Shown: positions 1 through 7,534, counted from the first letter of the stretch. The stretch is 10,956 nt of DNA from Firmicutes bacterium UBA3910 (GCA_002391465.1 DGFC01000053.1:1-10956), one strand, 5' to 3'. The notes: generated by a model from the letters alone, not told the origin. Program-made: numbers and translations.

Positions 1-5
1 CACTT

Positions 6-12
6 CCTCCTC
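6..12 (-). promoter_or_regulatory. Strong ribosome binding site of a gene starting outside the window
   Basis: The minus strand reads GAGGAGG at 6-12, a near-perfect anti-16S match. A GTG at 1-3 is only 2 bases past the core and so too close to be the likely start; the true start codon is probably a few bases beyond the left edge. In many diderm genomes lptB follows lptA, so lptB is a reasonable guess, not something visible here. Confidence 0.65.
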
Positions 13-25
13 ACCCGGTGTCCCA

Positions 26-55
26 ATTATATCATGGGCTCTAGCTGAGATTTAA
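26..55 (-). promoter_or_regulatory. Extended -10 promoter for the next gene to the left
   Basis: On the minus strand TGATATAAT (26-34) is a perfect extended -10 element (TGnTATAAT). A weak -35 (TTAAAT, 50-55) lies 18 bp upstream, which is acceptable because extended -10 promoters depend less on the -35 box. Transcription would start near position 18-20 and run off the left edge. It lies in the gap after lptA and suggests the next gene can be expressed apart from the long unit. Confidence 0.65.
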
Positions 56-80
56 GTGGTAATGCTCGCTAGTATTGTCA

Positions 81-647
81 TTAATTACTGTCTAAGTCAA
101 ACTCGCCTTGAAATGCCCCGAAAAACTGCAGTTCGCTTTTCCCCATCAGCATCACAAACTTCTCGCCCACAAGGACGCCGTCGCCGAACTCTACCCTGAC
201 CTGGCCTGTGAAAACGGCTTGATCCACCTCTTCATCGTAGACGAGCTGCTGGCAGTAGATTGTGGCATCCTCCGTCACCACCACCACACTGCCCAGAGCA
301 GTAAGCCGATCCTGATCACCGAAGTACTCCACTAAATCGGCTGTCAACTCAAAGTCGTCCCTTTCCAGGTGTACCGCCTCCCTCAGCAGGAGATAGTTGT
401 CCTTGGTCCGCCACTCCAGCTCCCTACCGCTCAGGCGCACCCCATCCATCTCCACTTGGATTTGGGCTTCAGGTATTTCCCGTACATCTGCGTAAAACAC
501 ACCCTCTTCCGGGTCGTAGCGGCCAACCGCCCTATCCTCTGGCACACCCACAATGGCCAGCCTGCCCTTTTCACCCTGGGCAAATCCAATGCCTGCCACC
601 ACGAGCAGAATCAAAGCGGCTAATCCCAATCGCTTAATCTTCCCCAT
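81..647 (-). CDS. lptA: LptA-like periplasmic LPS-bridge protein (OstA domain)
   Basis: LptA forms the periplasmic bridge between LptC and LptD. The 188-residue product has a cleavable signal peptide (about 1-23, AGIGFA then QGEK) and a beta-jellyroll OstA-like domain (about 50-180). Recognisable segments include VRLSGRELEWRTKDNYLLL (70-88) and LTADLVEYFGDQDRLTALGSV (101-121 region), the usual repeating pattern of this family. Its length agrees with E. coli LptA (185 residues). The start at 647 lies inside lptC, with AGGTG 6 bases upstream, so the two are probably translated together. It is the last gene of the tightly packed lpt group within the window. A second LptC-like role cannot be fully excluded because the two families share a fold. 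Confidence 0.87.
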   Translation of the reverse strand: MGKIKRLGLAALILLVVAGIGFAQGEKGRLAIVGVPEDRAVGRYDPEEGVFYADVREIPEAQIQVEMDGVRLSGRELEWRTKDNYLLLREAVHLERDDFELTADLVEYFGDQDRLTALGSVVVVTEDATIYCQQLVYDEEVDQAVFTGQVRVEFGDGVLVGEKFVMLMGKSELQFFGAFQGEFDLDSN

Positions 648-1290
648 TTCCTACACCTGCCTTCGTTTCTAACACTATCTGCCCATAAAAATCCAATATT
701 TCCCGCTCAAAATCGTATACTGCCTCTTTCACGCCGAACTCCATATTGCCATCGGCTATGGTCACACCATCCAAAAGATGGAGCAGTCCCGCTTCCGCTG
801 CATATACCATCCGCCCTGCCCTGATTTCCATCCCGTTCCACAGCATCTCTACCGGTCCCGGCGAAGTTAAGGTGGAATCGTGCTCTGTATGGATTAACTC
901 ATCACTTTTCAGCCAAAACTCCCCATCTACGTCCCTGACCTCAACACTACTTCTCAAGGTAAGGGTGTTCTCTTTGCGCTCCCAAAGCCCTTGCTGGGCC
1001 CGAACATCGAGCTGGGGTCGGTCACCCTGAAAAATTGTGATCGTTTCCATGTCCCCTATGATCACAACATCTTCCTGCTGCAGCACCGATTTGGACACGA
1101 TCTCCCACTGCTTTTCCCCGCCTTTACGCCCTATCAAAGTGGTCTCAACAAATTCTATGCCAGGCGTGCCGCCCGTTTCCACAGGCGGAGTGGGTTTCTC
1201 CATCAGACGATAGCCCGTATACACAGCGGCGACCAGCAGCAAAACCCCGATTGCAATCAGTGCCTTCCAATTAGCGTTCAAGGTTATCAC
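634..1290 (-). CDS. lptC: LPS export protein LptC
   Basis: LptC is a single-pass inner-membrane protein that receives lipopolysaccharide from LptFG and hands it to LptA. The 218-residue product has one membrane helix (about 9-28) and then a periplasmic region of repeated short strands (about 45-210), with segments such as LDVRAQQGLWERKENTLTL and IRAGRMVYAAEAGLLHLLDG that follow the OstA/LptC fold. It begins with GTG at 1290 inside the last bases of lptD (GTGA overlap); a purine-rich GAAGGGGA lies just before it. It overlaps the next gene by 14 bp. E. coli LptC is 191 residues, so this one is slightly longer. The N-terminal anchor without a cleavage site separates it from LptA. Confidence 0.88.
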   Translation of the reverse strand: MITLNANWKALIAIGVLLLVAAVYTGYRLMEKPTPPVETGGTPGIEFVETTLIGRKGGEKQWEIVSKSVLQQEDVVIIGDMETITIFQGDRPQLDVRAQQGLWERKENTLTLRSSVEVRDVDGEFWLKSDELIHTEHDSTLTSPGPVEMLWNGMEIRAGRMVYAAEAGLLHLLDGVTIADGNMEFGVKEAVYDFEREILDFYGQIVLETKAGVGNGED

Positions 1291-3440
1291 TCCCCTTCGC
1301 CCACCACAGACGCGATGTCATCCAGCTTGAACATCTCCAAGCCATCTTGAGAATCCCAGCCAATGGGCAGCGTTGGAAAGGCCTTGATGGTGTACTGGAA
1401 CGCAACCCTTCCCTTCACATGATCGTAAGCGGCACTGATGGTGCGGCAGTGGAGGTCGAAGTCAAGAGTGATCTGCCCCCTGGAAAAGGCTTTTTTGGGA
1501 GGTTCGTAGATCGCCGCATAGCCAACCTTTACATGTTCACCTAGGGGCAGTGAAATCTGAGCGTCTACCCGCTTTAAGACCTGCTGGACAGGGGAGTAAT
1601 TGACCGCAGCCTTGAGAAGGGTATCTCCCGTTTTGTACTCCACCATGGGCAGAATACCTGGTATGCTGCGGGAATTGGGGTCGTAATAAACAGTCAGAGC
1701 CATATTCCATTTCTCACTGGATCGCCAGCTGCCCACTAGGGCAAGATAATCGTACTGCTTCTTGAGAAAATCATAGCCCCCGCTCAAGGTTAGACTGCCC
1801 TTCAGCTCCGTGTAGGTAAGGCGACTGCGCAGCCTTTGGGTAGGTTTCTTGGCGTCAAAGCGAAACGGCGATTCCCCCCACACCAGGCGCTGCTCATAAG
1901 TGTTGTTCAAGGAGAGTCTACTGCTCAGCCTCTGATCTAAACTGATCCGACCCGTGAGCCAGCTCTGCCTGTCCCCGCCGCTGTAAAATGCGGCGCCCCC
2001 ATCGCCCCGGTAGTTGATGCTGATACCGCTGGCGGGCCTTAGCGTTCGGGATGGCAGGGTCAACTGGGCTAACACCCTGTCCTTGATGACCAAAGAAGGC
2101 CTTTCGCCGTAGCGGCCAATCTGGACGTTGGACCGGAGGGGCAGACCAGACAAGCCTAAGTCACTCATTTCCCATTCCAGTTCTGGCAGGCGCTGAACTG
2201 TACGCCAAGCGGAAACCTGGTCGGTGAGGAGGTCGGGATTGTACTGCTGCTCTGCGGTAAGCCGGAAGGTGTGCTTGTCCTGCTTATAAATACTCTGGGC
2301 ACGGTAATTTAACAGCTTCATAGTCTGCCCATCTCTCACCCGCTCGGTCCAGTTCCCCCGCAGATCAAGCTGCCAGCTGTCGGTCAAGGTGTGCCGCCAC
2401 CGCCCATCAAACTCGAGAAACTCGGACTCCCTCTGATTCGGATTATTACGATAGGTCACTTTCCCCTCCGCACTCAGTTTAGGCAGGCTAACGGTGAGCC
2501 TGTTTGTGGTACTGAGGGAATGGGTCTGCCACGAATCTTTGTAGCTGGTGTCAGTACTTAGGCTCCAGTTTTCTCCCTCCAACCCATGTTTCCAGGCCGC
2601 CTCCCAAATCGGGTCCATTTGGTGGGGAAGATGATAGAGGTAGATGGAGCCCGTTCCCAGCGTATCAAAGACATAATTATGACGCACCCCGGCCGCCACA
2701 CCTAACCGGCTGAAGAGATCCAAGTAAACGCTGCCGTAGTGCTCGGAACTGAGCTGGTAATTGATGGTTGTTTTCATGTAGTAACCTTCCCGCTCACTGA
2801 AGCCAAAAACGGGCAGAACAAAACGCTCGTCAATGTCCATATCCAAAGGGATGACAAGATAAGGCCAGTAAAAAAGGGGAATCTTCCCTTCGTAATAGGT
2901 GACCCGGCGGATTACCACCTTTTCACCCACATAAAGTTCCAACTCCTTAGCAGCCACATGGTAGTGGCTGTCGGTGTGGTCGCAGGTTGTAAATTGGGCG
3001 TTCTGCACCTGGTAAACCTGATCCGAGATGTGGACTGCCTCGCCAGAAATGAAGATGCTGCCCGTCTTTTCAGGCAGTTCAAGCTCGCTGGCAGCCTCGC
3101 TGAGGGAGCCTTCCCCCGTTTCCAGGTTGTAAACCAAAAAACTACCGCTGAGCTCTTGTCCATCATGGCTGAGCACAACATCGCCGCGCAGCTCCAGTTC
3201 ACCCGTTGCCAAGTTGATAACCAACTGCCTACCCTTGAGGACCACGTCTTGGTAAGTGATCTCCACACCGCCGTAGCCGTAAAACAGCTGCTCCTCAAAA
3301 TCAAAGGAGCCGGCTTCTGAGACCGCAATATGCACCCGTTCCCCCGCAGCACCCACCGGGCTTGCCATGGAAAACAGCAAGAAAAGCAGGAAAGCCGCAG
3401 TCAAGGGCCTAAGAGGATTCTTTTTTGTCTCCCTAATCAT
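1287..3440 (-). CDS. lptD: LPS-assembly outer-membrane protein LptD
   Basis: LptD places lipopolysaccharide in the outer leaflet of the outer membrane. The 717-residue product has a signal peptide (about 10-32, ending near VGAA). An OstA-like periplasmic domain spans about 35-200. The junction segment TTCDHTDSHYHV (151-162) and KIPLFYWPYLVIPL (186-199) is the classic start of the barrel. The barrel runs through to about 690 with many aromatic-rich strands. The only cysteines are C153 and C665. They line up with E. coli C173 (in FTSC) and C724/C725, as judged by the following segment: here C-RTISAAYDH, in E. coli CC-YAIRLGYE. So one interdomain disulfide appears conserved. E. coli LptD is 784 residues. 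GGAGGG lies 8 bases before the ATG. The stop overlaps the lptC start (GTGA), suggesting translational coupling. No LptE gene is visible. Confidence 0.93.
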   Translation of the reverse strand: MIRETKKNPLRPLTAAFLLFLLFSMASPVGAAGERVHIAVSEAGSFDFEEQLFYGYGGVEITYQDVVLKGRQLVINLATGELELRGDVVLSHDGQELSGSFLVYNLETGEGSLSEAASELELPEKTGSIFISGEAVHISDQVYQVQNAQFTTCDHTDSHYHVAAKELELYVGEKVVIRRVTYYEGKIPLFYWPYLVIPLDMDIDERFVLPVFGFSEREGYYMKTTINYQLSSEHYGSVYLDLFSRLGVAAGVRHNYVFDTLGTGSIYLYHLPHQMDPIWEAAWKHGLEGENWSLSTDTSYKDSWQTHSLSTTNRLTVSLPKLSAEGKVTYRNNPNQRESEFLEFDGRWRHTLTDSWQLDLRGNWTERVRDGQTMKLLNYRAQSIYKQDKHTFRLTAEQQYNPDLLTDQVSAWRTVQRLPELEWEMSDLGLSGLPLRSNVQIGRYGERPSLVIKDRVLAQLTLPSRTLRPASGISINYRGDGGAAFYSGGDRQSWLTGRISLDQRLSSRLSLNNTYEQRLVWGESPFRFDAKKPTQRLRSRLTYTELKGSLTLSGGYDFLKKQYDYLALVGSWRSSEKWNMALTVYYDPNSRSIPGILPMVEYKTGDTLLKAAVNYSPVQQVLKRVDAQISLPLGEHVKVGYAAIYEPPKKAFSRGQITLDFDLHCRTISAAYDHVKGRVAFQYTIKAFPTLPIGWDSQDGLEMFKLDDIASVVGEGE

Positions 3441-3458
3441 GACAGCTTCCCTCCGGTG

Positions 3459-4541
3459 CTACCGCAGCTTGTCCGCCTCTCTCAGCAGAACAAAACCTGC
3501 TAGGGCAAAGATGATGTTAACGATCCAGGCCGCCACAAGGGGCGGTAAAAACTCGTTCATGCCCAAGGAGCGGGAAATGGCAACTGAGATGTAATAGAAA
3601 AGCATAACAACTAAACTGACCACAATGCCAAAAGAGCGGCCACCTTTACCCCGCAGAGCCAAAGGCGCCCCGAAGAGGGCCAAAACAAGGCAGGCCATGG
3701 GCAGGGACAGTTTCATATGATAATCCACCACAAAGGATAGGACCTTTAGCCCGCTGCGCTGAAAACGGGCGATGTAAGTGGCCAGTTCCCTGCGGTTCAT
3801 TTCCGAAACTGTGCGCTGGCTGCCGAAATAAACCTCACCGGGTTCTTCCGTGACAATCTCCAAACGCTGAAACCTACTTTCATAGGCCACAAATCCCTCA
3901 TCGTCAAGTTCCTGAGCCACCCCATCCAAGAGCACCCAGTTGCGTTCCTGGAAAATCCCAGACTTAGCGCTGATTACACGGGGAAATCCGCCCCGATCCA
4001 CTTCCCAGACCAAAACGTTTTTCAGTTCGTTCGTCTTACGGTCCACTTCTTCAATGTAAAAATAACGGTCCTCTCCGCCGTGGAAAAAAACCTTCTCATC
4101 CACAATGGGCACGCCCTCGGAGAAGACTATCTGGCGCACAATATTCTCGAATTTGCGGTTAGCCGCTGGGACAATGTGTTCCGAAGCCAAGAAGGTAAGG
4201 ACACTGGCAACCAAGCCCAAAAACAAAATGGGCAAGACCAGGCGTGGATAGGATACTCCGCTTGCCCTCAGAACTGTCATTTCATTGTCTTGGACTATGC
4301 GCCCCACCGCGAGCAAAGTGGCAAACAAGCAGGCCACAGGCACGGTAGATACGGCTGCCTCGGGAATCCCGTACAACAGCAATTTGCTCACAGTCAACAC
4401 AGGCACGTCATTAACGAAGATCATGTCGCTGAGCTGGAACAAAAGGCCTGTTAATAAAACGATCGTAAAACCAAAGATGCAGAACAGGAAGGGTCCCGAG
4501 AACTCCCGCATTAAATAGCGATCTAAAATCCTGATCCTCAC
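3459..4541 (-). CDS. LPS export permease of the LptF/LptG (YjgP/YjgQ) family
   Basis: This is the membrane part of the LptB2FG ABC transporter, which pulls lipopolysaccharide out of the inner membrane. The 360-residue protein starts at GTG (4541) with GTGAGG just upstream; this start keeps the family-typical opening RILDRYLMREF. Predicted membrane helices lie near 15-38, 55-80, 100-122, 279-297, 303-324 and 331-354. A periplasmic beta-rich domain at about 123-265 sits between helices 3 and 4, the standard layout. The segment DNEMTVLRASGVS (85-97) matches the coupling helix that contacts the LptB ATPase. I cannot tell LptF from LptG by eye. Only one permease gene is seen here, so the partner is either elsewhere or the protein works as a homodimer. 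The lptD start follows 18 bp after its stop. Confidence 0.9.
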   Translation of the reverse strand: MRIRILDRYLMREFSGPFLFCIFGFTIVLLTGLLFQLSDMIFVNDVPVLTVSKLLLYGIPEAAVSTVPVACLFATLLAVGRIVQDNEMTVLRASGVSYPRLVLPILFLGLVASVLTFLASEHIVPAANRKFENIVRQIVFSEGVPIVDEKVFFHGGEDRYFYIEEVDRKTNELKNVLVWEVDRGGFPRVISAKSGIFQERNWVLLDGVAQELDDEGFVAYESRFQRLEIVTEEPGEVYFGSQRTVSEMNRRELATYIARFQRSGLKVLSFVVDYHMKLSLPMACLVLALFGAPLALRGKGGRSFGIVVSLVVMLFYYISVAISRSLGMNEFLPPLVAAWIVNIIFALAGFVLLREADKLR

Positions 4542-4565
4542 AAGCGCCTCACCCTCCCTGAAAGC

Positions 4566-5180
4566 CTAGAACTGCAGTTTGTAGTTAAGACCGAAACCTA
4601 AACCGTTTCCTCCCTGCAGAGCAAGATAACCACCCAATTCAGGCGTAAACTGAAATGCTGCTCCCGCGTTAAACCCTCTGCCGTCATACTCGGCCGCAAG
4701 CGTCGTTGTGGGTACGGTTAGTCCCCAACTCGTCTTGGTCCGAACCGGATTGAGCATGAGCGTAACACCTGCCATACCCCGGCTGTAGCGTCCAGTACCG
4801 AAGCCCAGATGTCCCCGGAAGCCAGGCCTACCCAGCTGCTTGCTCACAAGTCCGTAAAAATCTACCCCTGCGGTGGATAGTTCACCAGCCACTGCCAAGG
4901 CCGGACGGGATGCCGTTTCGGCCCACAGGGCACCCTTGGCCGTTACATAAAACATGCTCCCTAAGTGCTGGCGGAGACCCACCTGGAACCCAGGCATAAG
5001 TCCAGCACTGAGTTCGAACACACCCGTTCCCCGCTCGGAGCGGTACTCTATCTCCAGCTCCTTATCGGTCACATCGCCCGTTGGGATGGACAGCACCCTA
5101 TCGGCAGCCAAGCCCGATTGGGTCACCGTTAAGGCTAGAACCAACACCAAAAAAACTACGATAGATCTCTTTTTCAACAT
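4566..5180 (-). CDS. Small predicted outer-membrane beta-barrel protein, function unknown
   Basis: The product from the ATG at 5180 has 204 residues. This start is preferred over an in-frame ATG at 5228 because it has GAGGG 7 bases upstream and gives a clean signal peptide (residues 1-26: Lys/Arg start, hydrophobic core, cleavage near LAA-D). The mature part is full of short alternating strands with many Gly and aromatic residues, and ends in LNYKLQF. A terminal aromatic in the last strand is typical of barrels recognised by BamA. With about 178 mature residues it would fit an 8- to 10-strand barrel. The spacing of segments such as RPALAVAGE (92-100), GHLGFGTGR (123-131) and AAEYDGRGFNAG (162-173) recalls YjbH-like barrel repeats, but I am not sure of that link. 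The LptF/G gene starts 24 bp after its stop, pointing to co-expression with LPS export. No function is assigned. Confidence 0.8.
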   Translation of the reverse strand: MLKKRSIVVFLVLVLALTVTQSGLAADRVLSIPTGDVTDKELEIEYRSERGTGVFELSAGLMPGFQVGLRQHLGSMFYVTAKGALWAETASRPALAVAGELSTAGVDFYGLVSKQLGRPGFRGHLGFGTGRYSRGMAGVTLMLNPVRTKTSWGLTVPTTTLAAEYDGRGFNAGAAFQFTPELGGYLALQGGNGLGFGLNYKLQF

Positions 5181-5261
5181 GGTGCTTCCCTCTTTTCTTC
5201 TGCTTGTTATTCGCTTTTGCCCAGACAATTACCTGCCTTAAGCCCATGGGAGTTAGTGGAT

Positions 5262-5289
5262 TTACAGAAAGGGGGCCCTACGGCTCCCC
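5262..5289 (-). terminator. Possible terminator or attenuator after ompH
   Basis: Two bases past the ompH stop, the minus strand can fold GGGG-A-GCC (5282-5289) against GGGCCCCC (5271-5278), giving about 7 pairs with one bulged A and a small loop. It is followed by TTTCTGTAA. The stem is GC-rich but the T-run is short, so this is a weak terminator at best. With the hairpin after bamA it could lower expression stepwise along the cluster. Confidence 0.45.
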
Positions 5290-5291
5290 TC

Positions 5292-5711
5292 CTAGTCCAA
5301 ACGCTTGATTACCTCATCGCTGAGATCAACGCCGCCGAAGCGGACTACATCCCCGTCAATTACCACCGTAATGTCTTGGGCTTGGGCCACTTCCCGCACC
5401 GCCTGCTCCACTTCTTCCTGAAACATGATCTCCAGTTCCTGTCGATAAGCAAGGTATTGGGTGTAAGCCTGCCGTTCCCGGTTGGCCCGCTCTGGATCTC
5501 CCGCTTCCCCCTCTGTATCAAGTTCAAATTCGGCAATCAGCTGATCGTAGCGATCGCTCAGCATCTGATTGAGTTCTTGTGCCCGTGGGCTTTCGTCGAC
5601 TATGCGGGCCAGATCCACAATGCCCACTCTTTCGCCGGGAGAACGACCGAGAAATCCCCACAGGGCAGCTGCAGCTAACACAATCACCAGAACCCAGGGT
5701 AAATACTTCAT
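5292..5711 (-). CDS. ompH: OmpH/Skp-family periplasmic chaperone
   Basis: Skp-type proteins hold unfolded outer-membrane proteins in the periplasm and pass them to BamA. The 139-residue product opens with a hydrophobic helix (about 5-21) that lacks a clear cleavage site or lipobox cysteine, so it may stay anchored in the inner membrane. Then come the family-typical first strand VGIVDLARIVDESP (29-42), a charged and probably coiled-coil arm (about 43-112, rich in E, Q and R), and the closing strands DITVVIDGDVV and FGGVDLSDEVIKRL (113-138). Its length is slightly below the usual 150-180 because the helical arm is short. GGTGGTGA just before the ATG can serve as ribosome binding site. It lies directly downstream of bamA, the common order in diderm bacteria. 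Confidence 0.9.
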   Translation of the reverse strand: MKYLPWVLVIVLAAAALWGFLGRSPGERVGIVDLARIVDESPRAQELNQMLSDRYDQLIAEFELDTEGEAGDPERANRERQAYTQYLAYRQELEIMFQEEVEQAVREVAQAQDITVVIDGDVVRFGGVDLSDEVIKRLD

Positions 5712-5768
5712 GCGCAGTCACCACCTTACTTCAGTCTGCCTTAGTATTACCGATTTGGGCCGGTGATA

Positions 5769-5805
5769 CACACAAAGAAGGCCGGCAGAGAGAACCCCGC
5801 CGGCC
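5769..5805 (-). terminator. Possible terminator or attenuator after bamA
   Basis: Thirteen bases past the bamA stop, the minus strand has perfect arms GGCCGGC and GCCGGCC (5799-5805 and 5780-5786). Inner G-C and G-T pairs can extend the stem to about 11 bp, leaving a TTCT loop. A moderately T-rich run (TTCTTTGTGTG, 5769-5779) follows. The stem is strong, but the T-tract is interrupted by G and C, so partial termination or mRNA 3'-end protection is more likely than a full stop before ompH. Confidence 0.55.
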
Positions 5806-5818
5806 CATGTCAACTGCA

Positions 5819-7534
5819 CTAGAAGGTGTGGCCGATGCCGAAGTAGAACTGGCCGACACGCTTGTCGGTCTCATCCTTGCCGAAACCGTAGTCCAGGCGG
5901 AGAAGTCCCAAGGGAGTGTCAAGGCGTACACCCAAGCCAAAGCTGTTTTTCACGTCACTGAGGCTCAAGGTATTACCCTGATCCCAGGTTGTACCCCAGT
6001 CAGTGAAGACCACACCGGTGATCTTCTCAATTATGGGGAACCTAAACTCGGCGTTCATCACCAGCATATGGTCACCCTTGAGTTTCAGTTTGTCATCACC
6101 GTAGGTGTAACCGCGCAGTGTTTCCGCTCCACCGATCTTGAACTTCTCGTCATCTTCAAAGGAACCGGCCAGAAGGCGTCCGCCCAAACCGCGGAGGGCC
6201 AAGACGTAGCCGCCGTCTTTAACTTCGAAGTAACGGCTGTGGTCAAAACGCACCTTAGAGTAGGAGCTGGTAGCACCTAAGATGGGCAGGCCGAACTCCA
6301 CATAAGCGTCATTCTTAAAGCCTTCCGTTGGGCTGAAAGGATGATCGGTAGTATTAGTGTTGTAACCAAAGCCTACTACACGGTTTTTGTAGGGATCGGG
6401 CGTATCTGCAGCCGGGTTATCCCCTTCTTTAAACTCGAACTTCTTGTCTTCCAAACGGAGCGTCAATCTTGCCCTGCTCGTGTCTCCTACCGGGCGTCCA
6501 AGGGTTAGATCGCCACCATTAGTCATCACCGAGTAGGTGTTTTCTTCTATTTTCAAATCGGTTATGCGACGGTACAGATTCAGGCCAAGTGATGTACCGC
6601 TTCGGGTAATATAAGGCTCATGGAAACCCAACTCGTAGGAATGCAGTTTCTTGCCAAGCTGGATCGTGGCATTCACTCGCTGGGCACGGCCCAGGAAGTT
6701 GTCATCTGCCGCTTCAATAAAGCCAACCAAACCGTCGTCACGGCTGTAGGAGATACCGAAGGTGGCCGAACCGGTTTTGCGTTCAGTCAGCCTAACGGTA
6801 AGCACCGTTTCGTCCAGGTTCTCCTCATCGGAGAATTCCCGGCTGATCTCATCGAACAGACCAAGCATCAGCACTCGGTGCAGACTCTCATCGATTTCTT
6901 TCACGTTCACCAAGTCCCCTGGCTCAAAGGTCAGTTCCCTTTCGATCACGAAATCCTTAGTTTTTTCGTTGCCTTCGATCACCACGTCTTTAATCACGGT
7001 GGGAACCCATTCAATAAAGATACGACCATCCGTATCCCCTTCCAGGGAGCCTACCCGTGCCAAATAGCCGTGTTCAAGGGCGATCCATTCCCGCATATAG
7101 TACAGATCTTCACCGAGATCGTGCACGTTGAGGATGTAGCCGATCTGGGTCTTCATGTTCTTCATGTAATTCTGCAGGGGGACCTGAGACAGCCCACTGA
7201 AATTGATCTGGCTCACAATAGGGTTCTCTATAACCTGAAAAACAACCTGAACCCCACCCAGGGCCGGTTCCAGCTTGACCGAAGCGTCTTGGAAGTAGCC
7301 CAGATCAAAGATGGAATGGAGGTCATCCAAAAGCATCTGTTCTGTAGCGGGCTCGTTGAGCTTGGTTTTTACGATCGCCGCTCTGATTGTTTCGGTATCA
7401 ACATAGTTGTTGCCTTCAATCAAAATGCCCCGCACCAGGCTGTTCTCCGCTGCTGATACTCCTCCTACGGCAGTCAGCAGTGAAACTAAAACTGCGAGCA
7501 CCACCAGTGCTTGGGCTGCACCTTTCCTCATCAT
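5819..7534 (-). CDS. bamA: Outer-membrane protein assembly factor BamA (Omp85 family)
   Basis: BamA inserts beta-barrel proteins into the outer membrane. The 571-residue product has a signal peptide (about 1-29, cleavage near VSAA). Three POTRA-like repeats follow at about 34-103, 105-178 and 180-250; the first and third carry the IEGN motif (RGILIEGNNY, DVVIEGNEKT). The 16-strand barrel would span about 257-571. The lid-loop motif appears as LRGY (473-476) in GGAETLRGYTYGDD, then come GVVFTDWGT (507-515) and GVRLDTPLGLLRLDYG (535-550). The protein ends in phenylalanine (FGIGHTF), the usual outer-membrane insertion signal. E. coli BamA is about 810 residues with five POTRA domains, so this is a short form, as in many diderm Firmicutes and other deep lineages. 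AGGAGG lies 4 bases before the first ATG and 7 before the second (7531), so the second methionine may be the true start. A TamA-like homologue is possible, but the neighbouring ompH favours BamA. Confidence 0.93.
   Translation of the reverse strand: MMRKGAAQALVVLAVLVSLLTAVGGVSAAENSLVRGILIEGNNYVDTETIRAAIVKTKLNEPATEQMLLDDLHSIFDLGYFQDASVKLEPALGGVQVVFQVIENPIVSQINFSGLSQVPLQNYMKNMKTQIGYILNVHDLGEDLYYMREWIALEHGYLARVGSLEGDTDGRIFIEWVPTVIKDVVIEGNEKTKDFVIERELTFEPGDLVNVKEIDESLHRVLMLGLFDEISREFSDEENLDETVLTVRLTERKTGSATFGISYSRDDGLVGFIEAADDNFLGRAQRVNATIQLGKKLHSYELGFHEPYITRSGTSLGLNLYRRITDLKIEENTYSVMTNGGDLTLGRPVGDTSRARLTLRLEDKKFEFKEGDNPAADTPDPYKNRVVGFGYNTNTTDHPFSPTEGFKNDAYVEFGLPILGATSSYSKVRFDHSRYFEVKDGGYVLALRGLGGRLLAGSFEDDEKFKIGGAETLRGYTYGDDKLKLKGDHMLVMNAEFRFPIIEKITGVVFTDWGTTWDQGNTLSLSDVKNSFGLGVRLDTPLGLLRLDYGFGKDETDKRVGQFYFGIGHTF

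Noticed and set aside
55..80. Possible hairpin after lptA from CTAGC and GCTAG segments
   Set aside because: The arms are only about 5 bp, the loop is long and there is no T-tract, so it does not support a terminator.
2739..3320. Plus-strand open frame of 193 codons and a minus-strand alternative frame at 2912-3352, both inside lptD
   Set aside because: Both overlap the strongly supported N-terminal domain and barrel start of LptD; neither has recognisable features.
5181..5228. Sixteen-codon N-terminal extension of the small barrel protein from an ATG at 5228
   Set aside because: The extension is charged and would put the signal peptide inside the protein; the ATG at 5180 has a well-placed GAGGG and gives a normal signal peptide.
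5579..6280. Plus-strand open frame of 233 codons covering the ompH start and the bamA end
   Set aside because: It spans two well-supported minus-strand genes and a hairpin, has no signal or domain, and is best explained as a chance frame.
6620..7456. Plus-strand open frame of 278 codons opposite bamA
   Set aside because: It lies wholly antisense to a clear bamA, its translation shows no family motifs and it has no convincing ribosome binding site; it is an antisense shadow of conserved coding sequence.
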